From the NCBI RefSeq assembly GCF_900108085.1, contig NZ_FNVR01000002.1, forward strand, positions 167,297 through 231,296: DNA of 64,000 bases, read 5' to 3'. Shown here in pieces: positions 62,546 through 64,000 of this stretch; the first letter of the stretch is position 1, and each line of letters opens with the position of its first letter. The position numbers and the translations under genes are program-made. The DNA is from Algoriphagus boritolerans DSM 17298 = JCM 18970. GTDB taxonomy: Bacteria > Bacteroidota > Bacteroidia > Cytophagales > Cyclobacteriaceae. Under the pieces are notes generated by a model. That model did no database searches. It saw only the letters and a list, made by a program, of their open reading frames with translations, and was not told where the DNA came from.

Positions 62546-63259
62546 TCAGGATTTATCAGTGATCAATGTTCCTATTTGTTCTCCAAGTACGAGTTTGCTC
62601 AGGTTACCGGCCTTGTTCATGTCAAAAACGATAATTGGCAGGTTGTTTTCCTGGCATAGGGTAAAGGCCGTCATATCCATCACGTTGAGGTTTTTCTCAT
62701 AGACCTCGCTAAAGGTGATTTGCTCATATTTCGTGGCAGTTGGATCCTTCTCTGGATCAGCTGTATAAACTCCATCTACCCGGGTGCCTTTCAGTACGAC
62801 ATCACCTTCAATTTCAATTGCACGTAGTGCTGCTGTGGAATCTGTGGTAAAATATGGATTCCCGATTCCGGCACCAAAAATAACAATTCTGCCTTTTTCC
62901 AAGTGGCGAATTGCTCTTCTTCGGATGAATGGCTCACATACACTTTCGATTTTGATGCCAGACATCAATCGGGTAAACATGCCGTTTTGCTCCAAAGCAC
63001 TTTGTAAAGCCATCGCATTGATCAGCGTGGCGAGCATTCCCATGTAGTCACCCTGCACTCGATCGATACCGGATTTCTCAGCCTGGACTCCCCTAAAAAT
63101 ATTACCGCCACCTATCACGATCGCTATCTCCACTCCCATTTCTTTCACCTTTTTGATTTCATCAGCATATTGCTGAAGACGTGAAGGATCAATGCCGTAG
63201 TTTTTTTCACCCATCAGGGCTTCTCCACTGAGTTTGAGTAGAATGCGCTTGTATTTCAT
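62546..63259 (-). CDS. pyrH: UMP kinase
   Basis: 237 residues. [11 protein letters not shown] at the N-terminus, [27 protein letters not shown]-like [20 protein letters not shown] and VDGVYTADP mark the bacterial amino-acid-kinase-fold UMP kinase. It makes UDP from UMP. Upstream (63372-63379 and 63406-63413) two boxes on the minus strand, TATATTTG and TAGATTTG, fit the -7 consensus. Confidence 0.96.
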   Translation of the reverse strand: MKYKRILLKLSGEALMGEKNYGIDPSRLQQYADEIKKVKEMGVEIAIVIGGGNIFRGVQAEKSGIDRVQGDYMGMLATLINAMALQSALEQNGMFTRLMSGIKIESVCEPFIRRRAIRHLEKGRIVIFGAGIGNPYFTTDSTAALRAIEIEGDVVLKGTRVDGVYTADPEKDPTATKYEQITFSEVYEKNLNVMDMTAFTLCQENNLPIIVFDMNKAGNLSKLVLGEQIGTLITDKS

Positions 63260-63371
63260 TTTTTATACGAGGTTGATTTCTAAAGTTTATTCCGGATAAA
63301 TGCCCGAAATCTAATTGGATTTAGCTGTCAAATTGTGATCGAATCGACCCCGAAAAGTCTGAGCAATCCGA

Positions 63372-63413
63372 CAAATATAATTTCTTCAACTCACAATGCT
63401 AGGGCCAAATCTA
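63372..63413 (-). promoter_or_regulatory. Candidate promoter boxes for pyrH-frr
   Basis: Minus-strand TATATTTG (63372-63379) and TAGATTTG (63406-63413) both fit TAnnTTTG; neither has a TTG at ideal spacing. Confidence 0.4.
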
Positions 63414-63461
63414 AAAATGGAAAACTGTAACTTACTTGAGTGGAGCTAATGACTTGATGCT

Positions 63462-64000
63462 ATGGGATTTTGGACGCAAAAAAGGGTGTGGATTATCGGC
63501 GCTTCTTCAGGAATCGGAGCGGGTTTAGTGCAACTTTTAGCAGAAAAGGGAGCTAAACTCATTATTCCTGCCCGGAGCGAAGCGAAACTCCATGAACTAG
63601 AAAAAAACCTGGCAACCGCGGAAATCCAAGTTCTCCCAGTCGATGTGGAACTACTTTCCACCCTTTTTGTCAAAACGCAAGACGCATAGCGGATTTTCAA
63701 TGGCTTGGATTACGTCTTTTTGAATGCAGGAGTGTCAGTCAGAGACTTGGCGTTAGAAAGCAAACTTGAAGTCGAGCGGAGAATCATGGATATTAATTTT
63801 TGGGGGCCGGTTGCGATCACCAAAGCCTTATTGAAAAAGAGAGACAGCAATGTGCCCCTTCATCTCGTGGTGACCTCCAGTCTGAGCGGTAAATACGGAG
63901 TTCCAAAACTCGCAACCTATTCTGCCTCTAAGCATGCCATTCAAGGTTATTTTGATTCTTTGCGGGCAAGAGATGTTTGGATCTGGATTGGTTGTCCATC
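63462..64000 (+). pseudogene. SDR-family oxidoreductase interrupted by an in-frame TAG, cut by the window end
   Basis: The frame opens with a classical SDR N-terminus (VWIIGASSGIGAGLVQLLAEKGAKL) and stops at TAG 63687-63689 after 75 codons. The same frame continues without a shift: FNGLDYVFLNAGVS, FWGPVAITKAL, VVTSSLSGKYG and the catalytic TYSASKHA (Tyr-x3-Lys), up to base 64000. This is a nonsense mutation, not a frameshift, unless the base is a sequencing error. Similar to short-chain dehydrogenases of the DltE type. The 3' end lies outside the window. Confidence 0.8.

Noticed and set aside
63462..63689. A complete 75-residue protein
   Set aside because: The same frame continues past the TAG with the rest of an SDR, so this is a broken gene, not a small protein.

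Overview
The window reads as a chromosomal segment of a Bacteroidota (Bacteroidetes) bacterium of the order Cytophagales, most likely family Cyclobacteriaceae (Algoriphagus-like). This is inferred from a SusC/SusD pair, OmpA/TSP3 outer-membrane proteins, DUF4290, DUF5686, DUF4221 and CRTAC1-type FG-GAP lipoproteins, the near absence of Shine-Dalgarno sequences, and several boxes that fit the Bacteroidetes -7 promoter element TAnnTTTG. No rRNA, tRNA, transposase or CRISPR array was seen.

Layout. 1-233: two imperfect direct repeats. 234-5019 (minus): a multi-pass membrane protein, a CaCA antiporter, upp, and two tandem OmpA-family proteins. 5190-13218 (plus): M42 peptidase, hpt, adk, obgE, grpE, dnaJ, a secreted protein and an ABC-2 exporter. 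13263-16943: dps, an orphan histidine kinase and prfC. 17125-18931 (minus): a small Cys-bearing secreted peptide, a DUF4221 propeller lipoprotein and a CxxC lipoprotein. 19312-22561 (plus): a GMC oxidoreductase with its Tat-exported small subunit, CsbD and a coiled-coil lipoprotein. 22622-29825 (minus): a Tat-exported NIF3-like protein, a lipoprotein, an acetoacetate-decarboxylase-like protein, an SDR, an IlvD/Edd sugar-acid dehydratase, then DUF4290-murA. 29927-33322 (minus): UvrD-type helicase and an LpxL-like acyltransferase. 33453-35479 (plus): ECF sigma factor, putative anti-sigma factor, gmk and nadD.

35480-41800 is the most unusual region. It is a tandem array of three AT-rich cassettes directly behind nadD. 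Each holds a small secreted Cys-rich peptide gene followed by a six-bladed beta-propeller lipoprotein gene; the third is a pseudogene pair. The coding parts differ strongly, but the roughly 290-bp leaders are clearly homologous, and cassettes 2 and 3 are each preceded by a duplicated fragment of the nadD 3' end. A related peptide-hairpin-propeller unit sits on the opposite strand at 17525-18931. I regard this as the best candidate for an undescribed system: a recombining family of secreted peptides with partner propeller lipoproteins, anchored at nadD.

42062-58517 (minus) is one functional block: SusC, SusD, three paralogous CRTAC1-like lipoproteins of about 1,090 residues, a small lipoprotein, and a vanadium-haloperoxidase/PAP2-type lipoprotein. 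It looks like an outer-membrane uptake and processing locus for an unknown substrate. A perfect 14-bp LacI-type palindrome lies in the divergent region upstream of susC. 59080-61743 is a DUF5686 outer-membrane protein. 61977-63259 (minus) is pyrH-frr. The window ends inside an SDR gene broken by an in-frame TAG.
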